Shown here piece after piece: positions 1 through 11,274 of a stretch of DNA of 64,000 nt. Under the pieces are notes generated by a model, which was not told where the DNA came from, made no database searches, and was given only the letters and a program-made list of their open reading frames with translations. Every line of letters starts with the position of its first letter. The first letter of the stretch is position 1. The stretch is from positions 193,752,061 to 193,816,060 of the forward strand of contig OY282560.1 of assembly GCA_958295665.1 (NCBI GenBank), given 5' to 3'. Position numbers and translations under genes: made by a program. The DNA is from Tipula vernalis. Its lineage: Eukaryota; Arthropoda; Insecta; Diptera; Tipulidae.

Positions 1-654
1 AAATCTACGAGTGCCGATTAAAACACCGTTACAGTTGGAAGACGAACTAGAGGTATTTAACAGTACTATTCAACAAGCAGCATGGGAAAGTTCTCCTGCT
101 AGTCACACCGAATCCCGTAGGAATCAAAATGATCCTATTGAGATTAGGGAGTTAGTTAGAGAGAAACGGAAGGCAAGAAAAACCTGGCATAGGACACGCG
201 CCCCGGAAAACAAAAAAATTCTCAATTTTCTATGCAATAAACTAAAACAACTTATAAAAGAAATTAAGAACGAAACTATTAACAAGTACTTAAATTGGTC
301 TCACCGAACATAAAGATACTGATTACTCTCTTTGGAAAGCAACAAAGAGATTAAAAAGAACCAAAATGCATGTGCCGCCTATTAAAAATGGGGATGGAAC
401 CTGGGCCAAAAGCGACAAGCAAAAAGCTATTTTATTTGCAGCTCACTTGGAAGACACCTTTCAACCGTTACCTAGGCAAACAGCAGATGAAAACATAATA
501 ACAGTTAGCAAAATTGATGAATATAATATTCGATGTGTAACATTACAGGAATTAAAAGATAAGATCAAGTGTAATTTGAAAGCAAAAAAAGCTCCAGGAA
601 ATGATTTAATTACTGGGCAAGTAGTAAAAGCCATTCCCGAGAAGGGACTACGAA
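1..654 (+). pseudogene. Jockey A1 ORF2, endonuclease-RT linker and start of RT (broken)
   Basis: This part encodes the basic linker between endonuclease and reverse transcriptase and the start of RT, including the conserved KAPG-D segment near 590-605 that precedes the RT core. Compared with copy A2, an extra T near 293 shifts the frame and ends it at TAA around 311; the reading resumes near 366. It stops abruptly at 654, where the BEL LTR begins. No start codon should be assigned, because the true ORF2 start lies upstream of the window. Confidence 0.8.
650..654. repeat. Target-site duplication (left) of the BEL-env element
   Basis: The 5 bp acgaa directly precede the 5' LTR and recur directly after the 3' LTR at 11728-11732. 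The uninterrupted copy A2 has the sequence once, which confirms a 5-bp duplication as expected for BEL/Pao integrases. Confidence 0.9.
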
Positions 655-1107
655 TGTTAAAACTCACGTAGTTTTCAACAGGGCAATGAGCTTTATTATT
701 AGTTCATATTTAACTACAAAAATTGTATGAAGTTAAATGTATATGCAATAATGCATAATTACAATTTAATTGGTGTAAATGAACTATTATTAAACGATCA
801 AATTATATGAAATTGAATGTAATAATGCATAATTGCAGTTTAATTGGTGTAAACGAACTATTTAAAAACAATGTTTAAAATGCTTATCACTATAAAAATT
901 TTTGTTGTTAGTGTTTTAAGTCTTTTAGAATAAGTATTTAAACTGTAGACATTTCGTTAATAAAATCAGAATAAAATTAACCATCAAATAAGTAGTTTTA
1001 TCTCTAACTAGTTTGGCCCCACCCGTGGTAACCGAATTAGTTATAAAATTTATTAATTTTAACAAGTTTGGTCTTACAAACCAAACAGATAAATTGTTAA
1101 AATTACA
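655..1107 (+). repeat. 5' LTR of BEL-env element
   Basis: Begins tgttaaaactcacg and ends aaattaca. It is identical to 11275-11727 except for one C/T difference near 703. It contains an imperfect duplicated block (about 720-787 and 800-861) sharing the words aataatgcataatt and tttaattggtgtaaa, probably in U3. AATAAA-type words near 958-975 may serve polyadenylation. Confidence 0.93.
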
Positions 1108-1122
1108 TGGTCCTTCGAAGCC
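1108..1122 (+). promoter_or_regulatory. Candidate tRNA primer-binding site of BEL-env
   Basis: The sequence tggtccttcgaagcc starts directly after the 5' LTR, where minus-strand DNA synthesis is primed. It begins TGG, the complement of a tRNA CCA end. The primer tRNA species was not identified. Confidence 0.65.
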
Positions 1123-1233
1123 ACTAAAACAACCGGCAAAATAAAAATCGAACGAGCTAACCAGCTACGATAAAAATCCAGATAACGTAATCCAGATATC
1201 CAGATAGTGCCACAAATACAGCCAAGTAACAAC

Positions 1234-2111
1234 ATGGAGAAATTAATCAAAGAACAGGAGGAAACTGGTGAAAAAATAATCCAGCTGGACCAGAACTACC
1301 GTAAAGATCCAGCGGATAGAAAAACAATAAGATACCTAGAACATAGGATAGCAACTCTAAAGGCGTTATATAACGACTACGTAAGAGTGGATGACCAGAT
1401 TCGTGACTTGAAGCCAGAGCTGAATGCCAAACATGAATATTACAACAAAAGGACATCCATTGCTGACAAGTACACAACGGCCCTTGACGATATGCGTCAA
1501 CGGCTCAATAACTTCCCACCAGTCACACCAACAACAAGTAAACCCATGCAGCCATTAATCAACAACACATTGACAAGCAATGAATTTGGCAGTAAAACAG
1601 ATGAAGAGCAGCCTATAAACAAAGCTGAAAACTCCAAACCAACAATTGAGGTGACCAACAACAAGCTAATGAAAAGGCAAGATATCTTGATGCGTCAGAT
1701 GTATAAAAATCTGGCATCAATAAAATACTCAATGGACACCGACAACATATCCAAGGAGTACATAAACCTCAAGATTAAGCAACTGGAGAAAGAAATGGAA
1801 GTAGTATCAGAGCAGCATACAGCAATCCTAGTAGAACTAGAAGATGACGAGCAAACGTCAAATTACTTCTTTGAAGATTATTTTGGGAAGCTTCAAAACC
1901 AAGTAGAAGTAACAATCATAAAATTGCAGCAGCATAAAAGCGAGACAACAACAACGACAGCTGAAGCATCCCAAATAAGACTACCCAAGGTAGAAATTCC
2001 GCTATTTTACGGTGAATACGATCGATGGGAAACATTCAATGACATGTTCACCGAGTTAGTTCATCGAAATAGCAAATTGTCTGACACGGTCAAGATGCAG
2101 TATTTAAAAAC
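1234..2111 (+). pseudogene. BEL-env gag, N-terminal part, interrupted
   Basis: Encodes the first ~293 residues of a BEL/Pao Gag: a charged, coiled-coil-rich N-terminus, then around 1980-2100 the conserved block with motifs LPKVEIPLFYGE and WETFNDMF, typical of the Pao-type Gag core. The first ATG in frame is at 1234; upstream codons in the frame have no ATG. At 2112 the frame enters the foldback element and stops at 2118. It continues at 4709 beyond the second copy of the target duplication, so the break is the insertion and not decay of gag itself. Gag would assemble the intracellular particle. Confidence 0.88.
2104..2111. repeat. 8-bp target-site duplication (left) of the foldback element
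   Basis: ttaaaaac at 2104-2111 recurs at 4701-4708. Counting it once makes the gag reading frame continuous across the element, which supports this exact boundary. Confidence 0.88.
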
Positions 2112-2117
2112 GGAATG

Positions 2118-2341
2118 ATATCAAAGGGCCGAATGTCGAAGGGCCGAATGTCGAAGGGCCGAATTTCAAAGGGCCGAATGTGTCGAAGGGCCGAATGTCG
2201 AAGGGCCGAATTTGTCGAAGGGCCGAATGTGTCGAAGGGCCGAATGTCGAAGGGCCGAATGTCGAAGGGCCGAATGGGTCGAAGGGCCGAATGGGTCGAA
2301 GGGCCGAATGGGTCGAAGGGCCGAATGGGTCGAAGGGCCGA
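2118..2341. repeat. Tandem 15/17-bp repeat array, left arm of foldback
   Basis: About fourteen copies of the core gaagggccgaat, separated by spacers gtc, gtgtc or gggtc (units of 15 or 17 bp). Open frames of repeating SKGRM or VEGPN type across the array are by-products of the repeat, not genes. Confidence 0.93.
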
Positions 2342-3056
2342 ATTTTTTTTTTTTTGTTTTGTTTTTAGAAATATAATTTTTAAATTTGTTGTTTTAAGAA
2401 ATATTTGGTAATTTTTTTTTGTCAAATATAAATTAATTTTTTATGAGTTTATGTATTTTATTATATTTAATCTTTGGATATTCTATCAACAAAAATATTG
2501 CATTAATTGAGGTTGTTTATATTTTGCGTTCCTTTTGGTATTATCAAGTGAAAAAGTATTTGTACATAATAGGTATTTTACCAAAACCAAGTCTTATTAT
2601 TTCAATATAAATGGAATATATATGTAGGTATACACATATGTATTACTTTTGTAGTATAACCCGCTCGTATATAATAACAAAAGGCGAAGGTTATTTTTTT
2701 CTAATATGCGTACCAAATGTAAATAGATTTTAAATAAGAAAAAGGAATTTTGTCATAAAATGTCATAAAAATTCGTTCATTTACCAACGATGTTATTTTC
2801 GAGAACATTATATAGTTTATTACTATTGTTTTAGAAAAAAAAAGTAAATAATGAATCCTAATTATCGGTCGGCTTTCTTTCAATCTCACTATACGATGTA
2901 TTTTTTTTTCTCTGCACGACGAACACATAACAAACAAAGGGATGGTAAGATTTTTAAGGGGTGGATCTACAAAAAAGAGTTTTATTGATGTTTTCCATTC
3001 ATCTAATCATAAATTTCAACATTATGTATTTGGGTAATCCTTTTATTCTATATAAT

Positions 3057-3213
3057 CCGCTCCTACGTGCGGCACGCAGTGCGACATGTTTGCTGATCCC
3101 GGCTCCTACGTCCCCCGAAGCTCAAATCTAAAGCCCCTCGGAGGGCTAAGCGGGGGGGAGCGCAGCGACCTCCCGCGTGCCCGTGAGAGTTACCGAAGCC
3201 GTTAGCCTCTACA
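3057..3213. other. GC-rich block in the loop of the foldback element
   Basis: About 157 bp of strongly GC-rich sequence (for example agcgggggggagcgcagcga at 3148-3167) in the centre of an otherwise AT-rich element. The word ggctcctacgt / gctcctacgt occurs twice (about 3059 and 3101). No coding frame or known RNA was recognised; its composition differs sharply from the surroundings. Confidence 0.6.
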
Positions 3214-4371
3214 ATTCCAAGTTAAATTAGTCGATGTCATTTTTCTTCAATTTATTTTCCTCAGAATAAGGAAAAAATAGTACGGGAAATTGTTATGCAA
3301 GGTGTTATATTGCAATATTTTATAATTGCAACTTTTTGTAATTGCAATATGTTGTAATGCAAAATTTACATACCAAAGTCAGTTTTCCTATGTCCCTTAT
3401 TTTAAGTTGATTTTTTATATGAGTAGGCATTTATCTGCTTACGTCAAGATGGTTCAGATTCAATTAATAAAAAACAAATTGTAATAATTACACAAATTTT
3501 ATTTAAAATTATAATTCCGGAAGTTAGTTTCTCTTCTTGAGCTTTTCTTCTTTTTCTAGATATTTTTGTAATCTTTCTCTTGTCTTTTCTTTTTCTAGAT
3601 ATATTTGTCCATGAAGCAAATAGGTATATAGAATAACCAAAACACATAATACAACATTATTTATTTATGATTATGTTCATGGATACATCAATAAAACTCT
3701 TTTTTGTAGATCCACACTTGAAAAATCTTTACATCCCTTTTTTTTATGTATTTATCGTGTAGAGCAAAATAATGCATTTTCGTATAGTGAGGTTGAAAGA
3801 AAGCCGACCGATAATTAGGATTCTTTGTTCCAAAAGACAAATTCCTCCACTTACTTTTTTTTTTTCTAAAACAATAGCAATAAACTATGTATATAATGAA
3901 GAATGAATATTATCATCAGTTTAAAGAACAGAAGTAAATTGAATTTTTATGACATTTTATGACAAAATTCCGTTTTCTTATTTAAAATCTATTTACATTT
4001 GGTACGCATATTAGAAAAAAATAACCTTCGCCTTTTGTTATTATATACGAGCGGGTTATACTACAAAAGTAATACATATGTGTATACCTACATATATATT
4101 CCATTTATATTGAAATAATAAGACTTGGTTTTGGTAAAATACCTATTATGTACAAATACTTTTTCACTTGATAATACCAAAAGGAACGCAAAATATAAAC
4201 AACCTCAATTAATGCAATATTTTTGTTGATAGAATATCCAAAGATTAAATATAATAAAATACATAAACTCATAAAAAATTAATTTATATTTGACAAAAAA
4301 AAATTACCAAATATTTCTTAAAACAACAAATTTAAAAATTATATTTCTAAAAACAAAACAAAAAAAAAAAA

Positions 4372-4690
4372 AATTCGGCCCTTCGACCCATTCGGCCCTT
4401 CGACCCATTCGGCCCTTCGACCCATTCGGCCCTTCGACCCATTCGGCCCTTCGACATTCGGCCCTTCGACATTCGGCCCTTCGACCCATTCGGCCCTTCG
4501 ACCTATTCGGCCCTTCGATATTCGGCCCTTTGACACTTTCGGCCCTTCGACACATTCGGCCCTTCGACATTCGGCCCTTCGACATTCGGCCCTTCGACAC
4601 ATTCGGCCCTTCGACCTATTCGGCCCTTCGACATTCGGCCCTTCGACATTCGGCCCTTCGACATTCGGCCCTTTGAAATTCGGCCCTTCG
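4372..4690. repeat. Tandem 15/17-bp repeat array, right arm of foldback
   Basis: Inverse complement of the left array, with more copies (about twenty of attcggcccttc). The two arrays differ in copy number and spacer order, so the units have expanded or contracted independently. Confidence 0.93.
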
Positions 4691-4708
4691 TACCCATTCC
4701 TTAAAAAC

Positions 4709-7140
4709 ACATGTAATGAAAGGGGCAACACAACTGATAAGTCACTTATCAACAACAGGTGACAATTATAAAGCAGCTTGGGACATAATCCAAGATAGAT
4801 ACAACAATGCGAGACTACTTGCAAGCCACCAATTCAATGCATTATTGTCATTAACAACACTGCAAGCAGCATCCGCACAATCAGTGAGGAATCTACACGA
4901 TACCGCAAAGGAGATTTTGCACAACATATATCGTCTGAAGATGAGCTCGCCTTTCGAAGCCTTCGTGGGTTTTATTTTAAGTAAAAAAATGGACCCAGAA
5001 TCAATCAGACTATATGAAACAACAATTGAGAAACCGAGAGAAATTCCACAACTAGAAGAAATTTTCAAATTCATGGAAAGAAGATTTCAATCCCTCGAAG
5101 CTATGGGTAATCAGAAGCCAACAACCACGAGGCCGCAGTACAAACCACCACCAAAACGGGTGTATACAGCCACGGCAGCGAGTACATGTTATGTAGAAAG
5201 ATGCAAGGAACAACACAGTTTACAGCAATGCCGAATTTTTAAAAGCATGACAACACTAGAACGAGCAAGGCTAGTAAACCTTAAAAACTTATGCAAAAGT
5301 TGTTTAAGCCAACACCAAGGCAGCTACTGCAAAGCAGAAGCATGCGTTGTGTGCAAAGGTGCACACCACACACTACTACACTGCAATAATGCAGCCTCAA
5401 GCAGTAGTAGTAAAACATTCATGGTGAACCAACAAGGACAAGTGTTACTACCAACTGCGGTAGTTAGAGCCAAAACCGGAACAGACAATTACGTCACGCT
5501 AAGAGTATTACTCGACCCAGGATCGCAAGCAACATTAATATCGGCAAGAGCCGCGAACCTGCTAAACTTTAAAAAGAAGAAAACATATGTCACCATCTCT
5601 GGAATCGGTGGAGCTACAGCAGGCGTTTGCAAACACACCATCAATATACAATTATCACCAACCTTTGATGGAGGATTCCAGTTAAACATCGAAGCCTTAA
5701 TATTCGACAAACTCAATCAACAGCTACCTGAAGAAGACTTTAACACAGACAGCTGGGTTCATCTCAAACAAATACAACTTGCTGACCCACATTTCAACCA
5801 GTCACAGCCAATTGATCTCATCCTTGGTGCAGATTATTACCCAACAATAATCAAAAACAACATAATCAAAGGAGGTCAGCTGGAGCCAATGGCCCAAGAT
5901 ACAGAATTTGGGTATATAATCATTGGAAGCAGAAATGACAGAAGCGTACAGCATAAAACAACAATGGTATCTACCAAAATAATTGAGGGTCAATTAAAAT
6001 TATTGATAGACAATGACTCAGTACCAGAAGAAAGAACTAAAACTGAGGAAGAAATCAAGGTCGAAGAACACTTCCAGTCAACAGTAGAAAAGGGATCGGA
6101 CGGCAGATACATAGTGAAAATCCCGTTTAAGGATAATCATGTAGCGCTAGGAGAATCAAGAAAGAGAGCAGCTGCCAGACTAATACAAATTGAAAAACGT
6201 TTCAAGAAGGATGCACATTTTAAACAACTATACCATAAGTTCATGCAAGAATATATCAATCTGAAACATATGGAACCCGTGCAGGAAAAAATTGATGATG
6301 GCAAAGCAAGTAACATCTACTACATACCCCATCATGGCGTATTCAAGAACGACAGCACCACCACCAAGCTAAGAGTCGTGTTTGATGCTTCATCCAAAAC
6401 AACAACAGGAGCATCACTAAACGATTGTATGATGAATGGTCCGAAATTACAAGAAGATCTAGCCGACATTTTATTGCGATGGCGAAAACACAAAATCGTA
6501 ATAACAGCAGACATAGAAAAAATGTATCGCCAAACCTGGATCAACGAGCAAGATCAAAACTTTCAACGAATATTATGGAGAACTCACCCCTCTAAACCAA
6601 TGGAGGCATATAAATTAAAAACGGTGACATACGGAACAACAGCTGCCAGTTTCTTGGCAATAAGGTCATTACAACTACTCGCAAGCGAAGGAGCCAGTGA
6701 ATACCCAACAGCATCAAAAATCATGTTGGCAGATTTCTACGTGGACGACTTATTAACAGGTTGTGACAATATGGAAGAAGCAATTCAAGCACTACAAGAG
6801 TTAAAAGCGCTCACGGAGAAAGGTGGACTGAATCTACGGAAATGGTTCTCCAATTCAAAGGACTTACTGAAACATATTCCGAGAGAACTACACGGTAAAG
6901 GAAATATGCAAATCAAGTTAAATGACTGCATTAAAACGTTAGGCATTCTATACGATCCACAAGAAGACACCTTTAGATTTGATATCGAGAAATTGCAACT
7001 ATCGAGCAAGCGACCAACCAAACGCTCATTACTATCGGATTCATCTAAACTCTTTGATCCAGTTGGATGGCTGTCCCCAATAACAATAGCAGCAAAAATT
7101 ATGATGCAAGAAGTATGGACAACGGGAATAGAATGGATGA
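4709..7140 (+). pseudogene. BEL-env gag C-terminus, protease and reverse transcriptase
   Basis: Continues the polyprotein after the foldback insertion. Order: rest of the Gag core; cysteine/histidine clusters near 5185-5390 (CYVERC, CKSC, CVVCKGAHH) forming the nucleocapsid fingers; aspartic protease at about 5499-5545 with DPGS in place of the usual D-T/S-G; Pao-type RT with FDAS near 6381, the TADIEKMY catalytic block near 6510 and YVDD near 6738-6749. The frame ends at TAA 7158-7160, but homology leaves it near 7137, where loss of one base shifts reading into the downstream RNase H frame. Apart from this and the insertion the region is open. Confidence 0.9.
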
Positions 7141-9436
7141 CCCGTTACCTGAAAAAATAAATACCAAATGGACTAAATATAAAGAAGAGTTAGAGGAAAT
7201 AAGAAACATAACAATACGAAGATGGATCAATACAACAAGCAAAACCGAAATTCAACTGCATGGTTTTGCTGACGCCTCAGAAGATGCATACGCTGCCGCG
7301 ATATACTGTCGAACATTAGATGAGAAAGGGATAATTACAACACAATTACTAATCTCAAAAACACGAGTAGCTCCAACAAAAACAAAGTTATCTATCCCTC
7401 GGTTAGAATTGAATGCAACTCTATTATTGGCCAAACTACTCAAACACGTACAAGGAGTGTTGAAAATCAACAACATCGAGACCTATGCGTGGTCAGATTC
7501 AACCATTGCTCTTTGTTGGATCACAGGGGAGCCAAACAAATTTAAAACTTTCGTGGCCAATAGAATTTCAGCAATAAGAACTATGTTACCAACAACAACA
7601 TGGCACCACGTGAAGTCATGCGACAATCCAGCAGACATAGCTTCACGTGGCACAACTCCGTTAGCGCTCACCAAAAATAAATTATGGTGGGAAGGCCCAG
7701 AATTTCTACGACAACAGCTGATGATGTACAAGGAAATCCGCCTATCCAATCCGAGTTGCACAAATCAACAACAAGAATTAAAACAGAAAATCCATGAAGT
7801 ACTTACAATAAGGAAGGAAAATCACGCGCTTATAGAGCTATTCGAGCGATGCTCGAGTTACAACCAACTAAAGCGTATAGTCGCGTACTGCAAACGATTT
7901 ATAAACAATAGCATTCTTAAAACCAACAACAAAAAGGAATTAATTGCTTCAGAACTACAAATGGCAGAATTAACAATTTTAAAAATGGTACAACAACAAG
8001 ATTTTCACAGTGAAATCGGCCATCTCAAACACGCCAAAGAAATTGACAAGAAAAGCAAAATCCTATCACTAAATCCAACATTAGACGAAAATGGTTTGCT
8101 ACGAGCAAGTGGAAGACTACAGAATTCAATCCTCCCAAGTGCCAGCAGAAACCCAGTAATCTTAGACAAAAATAACATAGTTACACAGAGAATCATAGAA
8201 GAGGCTCACATCAGTACCTTACATGGAGGCACACAATTGACATTATCTCATCTAAGAAATAAATACTGGGTAATCGACGGTAAACGTGCTGTAAGACAGA
8301 TAATTAATAAATGTATTATCTGTTTTCGCCGCAAACAACAACAGTCTAACCAGCTAATGGGAAATTTGCCATCTTCTCGTGTGAGGCCGGGAAGACCGTT
8401 TGCCAAAACGGGAATCGATTATGCCGGTCCCATTCTATTAAGAACAACCAAAGGTAGAGGTCATAAGACGTACAAAGGATACATTGCACTGTTTATCTGC
8501 ATGGTGACGAAAGCTGTCCACATCGAGATTGTAAGCAGCTTAACAACCGATGACTTTATTGCTGCCTACAAAAGATTCATTTCCAGACGAGGCTTGTGTA
8601 CAGATATATACTCCGACAATGGAACCTACTTTGTTGGAGCAAATGCCGCAATGAAAAAGAACTACCACACCGCATTAACAAAACTTCCAACGAACATAGC
8701 AACTATGCTAGCCAGCGAGGGGACTACTTGGCATTTTATACCACCACACGCTCCTCATTTCGGCGGAATTTGGGAAGCGGGAATCAAATCGGTAAAATTT
8801 CACCTCAAAAGAGTCATAGGAGAATCAACATTGACCTTTGAAGAACTATATACCGTTGTCACGCAAATTGAAGCATGCCTTAATTCACGCCCTATAACAC
8901 CACTGACCAACGATGCTTCCGATTTGTCAGCATTAACTCCAGGGCACTTTTTAATAGGCGATTCTATCAAAGCACTACCATGCGCTGATATCGACAATAT
9001 GGGATTAAGATCCAGATGGCACATGGTAGAGAAAGTTGTGCAAGATTTTTGGGAACGTTGGTCCTCTGAATATCTTCACCAACTACACCAAAGAAATAAA
9101 TGGATGAGTGCACAACCAAAATTGAAGGAAAATGACCTAGTATTAATAAAGGACGATCAACAACCCGCCACTCGATGGAAGCTAGGACGTGTTCTGTATA
9201 CTCATCCTGGAGAGGACAACCTCGTACGTGTCGCAACTGTCAAATGCAAGGACGCAGTGTATAAACGACCAATTGTAAAACTATGTAAATTACCAATCGA
9301 CGATGAAGCAAGGGATTCATTACCCATAAAAACCATCTCGCCGTCAATTAGTACCACGCCTAAAAAGACAACTTCAATTACCTACGAAAATAACAGCCTG
9401 GCACCACGACAACAACCCGATAGACGAGTAAAACAT
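7136..9436 (+). CDS. BEL-env RNase H and integrase region of pol
   Basis: Open in one frame after the apparent one-base loss. RNase H (about 7250-7650) shows the acidic residues in FADASED, RLELNA, WSDSTIALCW and NPADIASRG. It is followed by an H2C2 integrase zinc-binding domain (HISTLHGG ... CIICFRRK, about 8205-8330). The DDE integrase core has D in GIDYAGP (~8416), D in YSDNGT (~8610) and E in GGIWEAGIK (~8775), then the BEL C-terminal domain to about 9400. These enzymes copy the RNA and insert the DNA. The frame then runs without a stop into the env-like region. The frameshift near 7137 separates it from RT; whether this is a mutation or programmed is not known. Confidence 0.9.
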
Positions 9437-11218
9437 ATGAAGAGAAACAACTACTTTATACTAGCGATGCTGTCACTTTGCGGCTGTCTGGGACTTGTCC
9501 AAGCTGATATCCAAATAGCAGCTTTCAACCAATCCACCGGTATATTTTTCGAAGAATTAGGTAAGCTGGAAGTGGTTGCAATGAAGTGGACTATATTAAT
9601 TCATTACAACATGAGTAATTACTGGGAAGAGATCGACATTTTTAAGCAAGCCCATGCAGAATTACAGACGGTTTGTAAGGAGCTCCCCAGAATAAATTGC
9701 AACATAATCATTGAGCAACTACAGTGGCGTCTTAACAACCTAATCGCTGACAACATGCTATTGCTAGAAAGCAACAAGGAACGACGACGGGTTAAACGCG
9801 GTTTTGGAGATACAATAGGAACCGTGCTAAGTGATATGTTTGGACTTCTTTCGCAACGAGAAGCACACGAGTACGAGGCCCACTTCGAAACAATAAGCAA
9901 GAACGAAAACCATTTACTGATGCTGATAAAGAACCAAACCAGCGTAATTGACAACACCATTAAACTAGTGAGGCACAATTCAAATCTCACTATGACGTCT
10001 TTGAACAACTTAATCAAAACTCAGCAGCGGCTACGGCAGGAAATGTTTCAATTACAAGAATATCAAACGTACGAGGAAAGAGTTAGGTCAGTGTTAGTGA
10101 CCATGTTAGAGTTGACCCTAGTACTAAACAACCTAGAAGATACACAACAAGGGTTATTGGACGTAATACATCATGCCCATCAGGGCAATTTACATCCATC
10201 CATACTTTCGCCGGTACAACTCGAGGATGAGTTGCAACTAATCCGTCAACATATACCAGCCTCTATCACAGTACCAGGTCATAATATACAAGATCTTATC
10301 CACGTGTACCAAAGCATGAACATACGAAGCCGAGTAACACAGCGAACCATAATAATTGAAATCATCCTCCCACTATCATTCACATGGGATTATACTCTCT
10401 TTTCGGTGATTTCAGTTCCAGACATTATTCATGACAACACTCAATCTTACATCGTTACCTCAGCAAAATATTTAGCTGTGGACAGTAGGCGGGAACACGT
10501 AGCGTTTTTGACAAAAGAAGAAATAAATCACTGTCAAGCACTGCAACCAATGCAATTTTTATGCGAAATCTCACCAATCGTCAACACCTTGACCAATAGA
10601 AGTCAATGTGAGATTGCCATCATGCAGCGGAAACCAAGACTTGAAGCTTTTTGCAACATTGGCTCAACAACGGCAACTAATCATTGGATTAAGCTAAACG
10701 CTCCAAACCAGTGGATTTATGTAGTGCCCTACGAAACTACTGTAGATGTCATATGCGGCTCAAAAATCAAGTCTCATAACTTGCGGGGATCTGGCGTGGT
10801 GGAAATAAATGCAGGATGTATGTTACGAGACGCAGATCATCTCATAATCGCTGTAGGTGCAGCCCACAACAATATCAACAGAGATTCTCTTAAAATTACT
10901 GGACTGATACATGGGGCTAAAAATCTGAACCAGCTCAATTCATCTATCAAAAACAGGACATTAGAAGTTGATAACTTGGAATTAATAACCACTCCTGAGA
11001 CATCTGATCTGGACAACCAATTAGCTTCGCTGAGAGAAAATGAGGTCTTAATTGATGATCCAATCATTCATCATATACACCACTATACTATGATTCACAT
11101 AATGTTTTGGAGCTTCCTAGCAGTAGTAATTTTTTGGATCATACGAAAATTACATAAAAAAGCAACTAACCGCAGGCCTCCTGCGCCATTACCAAGGGTT
11201 GATGAATCTTATGTATAA
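9437..11218 (+). CDS. Env-like glycoprotein of BEL element (F-protein type)
   Basis: 593 codons starting at ATG 9437, in frame with and uninterrupted from integrase. After the ATG come basic residues and a hydrophobic stretch ending near VQAD, a likely signal peptide. Around 9782-9799 is a basic furin-type site (RRRVKR), followed by a glycine- and hydrophobic-rich segment like a fusion peptide and an LFG-type motif as in baculovirus F and errantivirus Env. Near the C-terminus (~11090-11160) is a single hydrophobic membrane anchor followed by a short basic tail. Several NxS/T sites are present. Expression as Env would need splicing or a separate transcript, for which I see no proof. It is annotated as env-like on architecture, not on a database match. 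Confidence 0.78.
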   Translation: MKRNNYFILAMLSLCGCLGLVQADIQIAAFNQSTGIFFEELGKLEVVAMKWTILIHYNMSNYWEEIDIFKQAHAELQTVCKELPRINCNIIIEQLQWRLNNLIADNMLLLESNKERRRVKRGFGDTIGTVLSDMFGLLSQREAHEYEAHFETISKNENHLLMLIKNQTSVIDNTIKLVRHNSNLTMTSLNNLIKTQQRLRQEMFQLQEYQTYEERVRSVLVTMLELTLVLNNLEDTQQGLLDVIHHAHQGNLHPSILSPVQLEDELQLIRQHIPASITVPGHNIQDLIHVYQSMNIRSRVTQRTIIIEIILPLSFTWDYTLFSVISVPDIIHDNTQSYIVTSAKYLAVDSRREHVAFLTKEEINHCQALQPMQFLCEISPIVNTLTNRSQCEIAIMQRKPRLEAFCNIGSTTATNHWIKLNAPNQWIYVVPYETTVDVICGSKIKSHNLRGSGVVEINAGCMLRDADHLIIAVGAAHNNINRDSLKITGLIHGAKNLNQLNSSIKNRTLEVDNLELITTPETSDLDNQLASLRENEVLIDDPIIHHIHHYTMIHIMFWSFLAVVIFWIIRKLHKKATNRRPPAPLPRVDESYV

Positions 11219-11274
11219 TGAAGGCCACTCTTCATTAACGTCATTCAACTAATAACAACTGGCGCGTGGGAATA

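Larger units (their letters stand above)
2112..4700. mobile_element. Foldback-like element with kilobase inverted arms
   Basis: A 2589-bp insert whose ends are inverted copies of each other (GGAATG at the left, CATTCC at the right), flanked by 8-bp duplications. The arms (about 2112-3055 and 3622-4700) are inverted repeats of roughly 1 kb. The outer part of each arm is a tandem array built on gaagggccgaat; the inner part is AT-rich unique sequence. The ~565-bp loop begins with a GC-rich block. There is no credible transposase, so the element is non-autonomous. The architecture resembles Drosophila Foldback elements. The 8-bp duplication fits hAT-type cutting, but the family is undetermined. 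Confidence 0.88.

Noticed and set aside
1207..1233. Gag start at GTG 1207
   Set aside because: A GTG start is not expected here; the first in-frame ATG is at 1234.
2115..2411. Open frames of repeating SKGRM/VEGPN/GRRAE type on both strands (also at 4290-4824)
   Set aside because: They arise from the 15/17-bp tandem repeat in the foldback arms; frames exist on both strands and change register with spacer length. Not genes.
2112..4700. A CRISPR-like or satellite array
   Set aside because: Repeats are contiguous without unique spacers, lie in inverted arms, and the segment is bounded by a target-site duplication in a eukaryotic transposon.
9437..11218. Env-like region as a host membrane protein
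   Set aside because: It is contiguous in frame with integrase and lies inside the LTRs, so it belongs to the element.
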